This document shows positions 19,401 to 20,796 of a stretch of 20,796 nt of DNA, piece by piece (position 1 is the stretch's first letter; each line of letters begins with the position of its first letter). The translations under genes and the position numbers were made by a program. The stretch lies in the IMG/VR virus record IMGVR_UViG_3300035698_004239, positions 1-20,796 of that record; one strand, given 5' to 3'. This DNA comes from a virus. The notes beneath the pieces are model-generated. The model worked only from the letters and a program-made list of their open reading frames with translations. It was not told where the DNA came from and searched no databases.

Positions 19401-20621
19401 ATCGCGTTTTCTGAAAACGGTGGTTCGACTGGAGACTTTGAGGTCGATACAATCGATGGCCTGTTCTTCGGTGAGGGTGACAACGTAGCGGCGAATTATT
19501 ATTATGGCGGCTTCCGTGTGTCGTTAGACAATGCCCTGAACAGTTATACTTATCCATTTGTAACAGATGGTCAGGCGGGTGGAACATTCACATGTGCCAA
19601 CGCAAGATATTTACAGATTAATGACGGCACTGTTATTAAAGATGACGATACCCAGACCTATCTTAATGGATTAATAAACGAGATTACGGCGGTTGGTTCG
19701 TTAGTTTTCGATTCGGACGGTCAATCGAATGGGACATTCACAACAAATGACGATCCTTCGGGATTAACTGTCGGTGACTATGTCGTTATAAACGACAACA
19801 ATACCAATGCATATACGAATGGATATATTTATTCTTATACTGCTGGCGGTGCCCCTTGGACTGTTACTATCTATGATGGCGGTACAGATGAGCCATTTGA
19901 TTTGAGCGCATATACTCTTGCTCAAGTCGCAGAGTGTTATTATCCTCCGTTCACCGTTGAAATTTATGACAGAACAACGGGCGTTGCATATGACATATCG
20001 GCATTTACTGCATTGCAAAATGCCGAAATCAGTTCAGTTTATGACAAGGGTTACGTTCAGAACATTGCCGCTGATTTAGGCACGGGTGCCGAACCCTACA
20101 CCGCAACAATCTATGATGAAGACTCCTTGGCATTGTGTGATACATTAGAGATGTATACGCTTGATTATGGTGCCGTTGTAGAAGAACGTCATAGTTTTAA
20201 TTTTGATGACAATCCAGTAGTCGGCGTCGATGGCTATAAGTACTACATTGGCTTATTAAGAGAGGTGCAGTGGAAACTGGACGGATTAGATTCTGATCCG
20301 ACAAACTATCCCGGAATTAAAGCAGCGGGTGTCACCATTGAAGTTTCTGCGCCAGTGGTACGGCCTATTAAGTTATCGATTAATATTACCACCGAAGGTG
20401 ACATTACCATCGGGAGCATTACTTCCGATATCAAAAGTGCTGTTTCTCAATATATTAATAATCTGAAAGTTGGCGAAGACGTTTTATTAACTGCGATAGA
20501 GTGTGCGATTAGAGGCGTGACTGGTGTTTATGACGTAAGCATTATCAGCCCGACAATTAATGTCGTTATTTCTGACAATGAATTGGCAAGAATTTTGTCT
20601 GCCGATATTACACTTGTTTAG
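16407..20621 (+). CDS. Giant baseplate J-type wedge protein with multiple inserted domains
   Basis: 1404 residues. The N-terminal portion (1-340) is a baseplate J/gp6-like wedge: INAGSTILTIIEMVSQEIYQQY near the start, a beta core, then FTSGSDEESDQELRDRIRD followed by SLSKGTALSITTAL, the J-family signature. The C-terminus (about 1290-1404: VVRPIKLSINITT ... VSQYINNLKVGEDV ... IRGVTGVYDVSIISP) is the matching J tail. Between these, about 950 residues are inserted: three hook-IN-like domains (375-455, 508-592, 649-734), a NDFFNGYYIRF/YVSDYIGATGNF domain (806-850 and resuming at 928), and at least three copies of the DDDT/QNA module (854-927, 1049-1099 plus 1179-1210, 1100-1178). J proteins are commonly a few hundred residues. 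ATG 16407 has AAGGAG upstream. Confidence 0.85.
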   Translation: MAFEFKSFQKIVADQVAFLTANSALNDINAGSTILTIIEMVSQEIYQQYIQLVNIIQSYNLETTTGEDLNNRALEYGLERLDARKASGYITITDESFDKVSTNVFAGTGGAVAGQATLDIDDSTGFTVPSFPDPWPKVIVGRGTASEQAIEYTAIVDKTTYYQLTLNGTVTDSHKVGESVILSQGGLRTINAGTLVYVPETNVSSRIDYTLNETATLADGEDTVLSVLVTASTAGIDGNIPVEAIDTFETAPFTNAIVTNPESFTSGSDEESDQELRDRIRDTVQSLSKGTALSITTALSGITNDDQTRRVVSSNLIEPVSISEPTRIYIDDGVGFEPSFSGKATEYVIRTAAGTEKFVQLDNYPIVKAELITNNSQPFAINSGDKLLISVNDVEEEIIFGSTDFSASGVATAREIAIAINDRMSLIEARTASGSTEVTISALANTNEKIKVLTPATGVNVNDALNFAENQYAYTLKLYKNDVLLSKDGLTAFVDTDNEAPYALVDTQDLTLIIDDKGTNILTVVFHTADFVNIAIATAAEVAAAIDAELPGGYATAILDDSKVRIYSRTANSEDSSIEVTGGTANAVLGFSTVQVEGVDLDYILNRFNGQIELSTALVENDIVTAGTNNTEAFLECVSPQNYPITAGIDTLAFFVDGEVVAQTITFALGSYTAEQIADLINADTALIGIRAYTVERGADTYLRIATNTLDGTGTIEVDSTATTATTLDFPYDTLATSEEPNLAYVEPDNEESYILGPDQNLVTILDGDASDRVFNLLFSVEGTVTNSIAANLFDSSNVAAAYSSTNDFFNGYYIRFKNLTTTAALQGYARYVSDYIGATGNFTLSDDFLYTQTFLSSGTAIGTFTTDSLTGVAMGATVDIEDDDTVAVTGVVTNITGAASPYTVEIDAGATNLTAYTTAQNAKAVFHVAPVNGDSFDLIPVTADNVVSFLNNTLITPFSIYADVRLIKEGVKPQISTTTSGSAGGIQITGGTANNVSIAFSENGGSTGDFEVDTIDGLFFGEGDNVAANYYYGGFRVSLDNALNSYTYPFVTDGQAGGTFTCANARYLQINDGTVIKDDDTQTYLNGLINEITAVGSLVFDSDGQSNGTFTTNDDPSGLTVGDYVVINDNNTNAYTNGYIYSYTAGGAPWTVTIYDGGTDEPFDLSAYTLAQVAECYYPPFTVEIYDRTTGVAYDISAFTALQNAEISSVYDKGYVQNIAADLGTGAEPYTATIYDEDSLALCDTLEMYTLDYGAVVEERHSFNFDDNPVVGVDGYKYYIGLLREVQWKLDGLDSDPTNYPGIKAAGVTIEVSAPVVRPIKLSINITTEGDITIGSITSDIKSAVSQYINNLKVGEDVLLTAIECAIRGVTGVYDVSIISPTINVVISDNELARILSADITLV
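17529..17771 (+). repeat. Hook-IN-like domain 1 in the J-type protein
   Basis: Residues 375-455: INSGDKLLISVNDVEEEIIF, the helix TAREIAIAINDRMSLIEA, then strands STEVTISALANTNEKIKVL. The pattern (strand, strand, A.EIA.AIN helix, two strands) is shared by two more copies in this protein. Confidence 0.55.
17928..18182 (+). repeat. Hook-IN-like domain 2 in the J-type protein
   Basis: Residues 508-592: QDLTLIIDDKGTNILTVVF, the helix TAAEVAAAIDAELPGGYA, then KVRIYSRTANSEDSSIEVTG and NAVLGFS. This is the clearest of the three copies. Confidence 0.6.
18351..18608 (+). repeat. Hook-IN-like domain 3 in the J-type protein
   Basis: Residues 649-734: IDTLAFFVDGEVVAQTITF, the helix TAEQIADLINADTALIG, then DTYLRIATNTLDGTGTIEVD. 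It matches copies 1 and 2 in layout. Confidence 0.55.
18966..19187 (+). repeat. Recurrent DDDT/QNA module, J-type protein copy a
   Basis: Residues 854-927. Blocks: GTAIGTFTTDSLTG, GATVDIEDDDTVA, ITGAASPYTVEIDA and NLTAYTTAQNAKAVF. It interrupts a beta domain whose first part ends GATGNFTLSDDFLYT and whose last part is APVNGDSFDLIP. Confidence 0.75.
19551..20036 (+). repeat. Recurrent module copy b/d, split by an internal copy
   Basis: The first half (19551-19703, residues 1049-1099) has YPFVTDGQAGGTFT, TVIKDDDTQTYLN and LINEITAVGS. The second half (19941-20036, residues 1179-1210) has PPFTVEIYDRTTG, YDISAFTALQNAEISS. Joined, they align along the whole module, and the break falls exactly at the loop before the P.FTV strand. 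Confidence 0.65.
19704..19940 (+). repeat. Recurrent module copy c, nested in copy b/d
   Basis: Residues 1100-1178, a complete copy: VFDSDGQSNGTFTTND, GLTVGDYVVINDNNTNAYTNG, YTAGGAPWTVTIYDGG, FDLSAYTLAQVAECYY. It lies between the two halves of copy b/d. Confidence 0.7.
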
Positions 20622-20629
20622 GGAGCAAG

Positions 20630-20796
20630 ATGAGTGCTTCAGATAAATTAAGAAGATTAGAAAAAACATTGCCGGGGTTATTCAGGCCGAATGTCAATCC
20701 ATTCATTGGGGCATTGCTCCAAATGTGGGCCGACGGTTTAGAAAATATTCAGGTTCAAATAGATGAGGCTCATGATCAACTCTACGTTGAGTTGGC
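20630..20796 (+). CDS. Start of next baseplate gene (partial)
   Basis: ATG 20630 follows GGGAGCAAG, 8 nt after the stop of the J-type gene, and the frame is open to the window edge (55 codons). The visible sequence starts MSASDKLRRLEKTLPGLF and continues NPFIGALLQMWADGLENIQVQIDEAHDQLYVE, a helical start. Its position directly after J is where tail protein I or another wedge component lies in P2-type order, and the N-terminus is compatible, but too little is visible for a firm name. Confidence 0.6.
   Translation, partial: MSASDKLRRLEKTLPGLFRPNVNPFIGALLQMWADGLENIQVQIDEAHDQLYVEL

Noticed and set aside
1-20796. Insertion sequence, integrase or tRNA genes
   Set aside because: No transposase or integrase frame, no terminal inverted repeats and no cloverleaf-like sequence were noticed in the read-through.

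Overview
The window is part of the genome of a contractile-tailed (myovirus-type) bacteriophage or closely related prophage. Every gene lies on the + strand, genes are tightly packed with frequent 1-44 nt overlaps, and starts are mostly preceded by strong AAGGAG/GGGGG-type Shine-Dalgarno sites. The host cannot be named from the sequence. Strong purine-rich ribosome sites and a moderate GC content fit many bacteria, including Firmicutes. No head, terminase or lysis gene is visible, so a phage-tail-like particle cannot be formally excluded, but the accessory genes on the left look viral.

Left region (1 to about 3090): a run of small genes, mostly without recognisable family. It includes a 27-residue one-helix membrane peptide, two small Cys4 proteins and, between them, a SprT-like HExxH zinc metalloprotease. 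Short leader sequences with a common pattern precede several of these genes. The run ends at a strong intrinsic terminator with a TTCG tetraloop that sits inside the last open frame, followed by an AT-rich promoter-like segment.

Right region (about 3118 to 20796): the tail and baseplate operon in the usual contractile-tail order. This is a putative neck/tail-completion protein, a small Lys-rich protein, a large tail sheath (834 aa), the tail tube (139 aa), an overlapping pair in the tail-assembly-chaperone position, the tape measure (739 aa, implying a tail of about 110 nm by the 1.5 A per residue rule), a hub protein, an OB-fold/beta-helix spike, an unrecognised 566-aa structural protein, a gp53-like/LysM/gp25-like fusion, a giant baseplate J-type wedge protein (1404 aa) and the start of a further baseplate gene.

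The most striking signal is a beta-rich module of about 75 residues (consensus GTFT ... V.I.DDDT ... ITGA..P.TVTI ... LS.YT..QNA). It occurs once in the sheath, once in the 566-aa protein and at least three times in the 1404-aa wedge protein. It appears to be inserted into loops of other domains, and in the wedge protein one copy appears to be inserted inside another copy. I do not recognise it as a named domain family.
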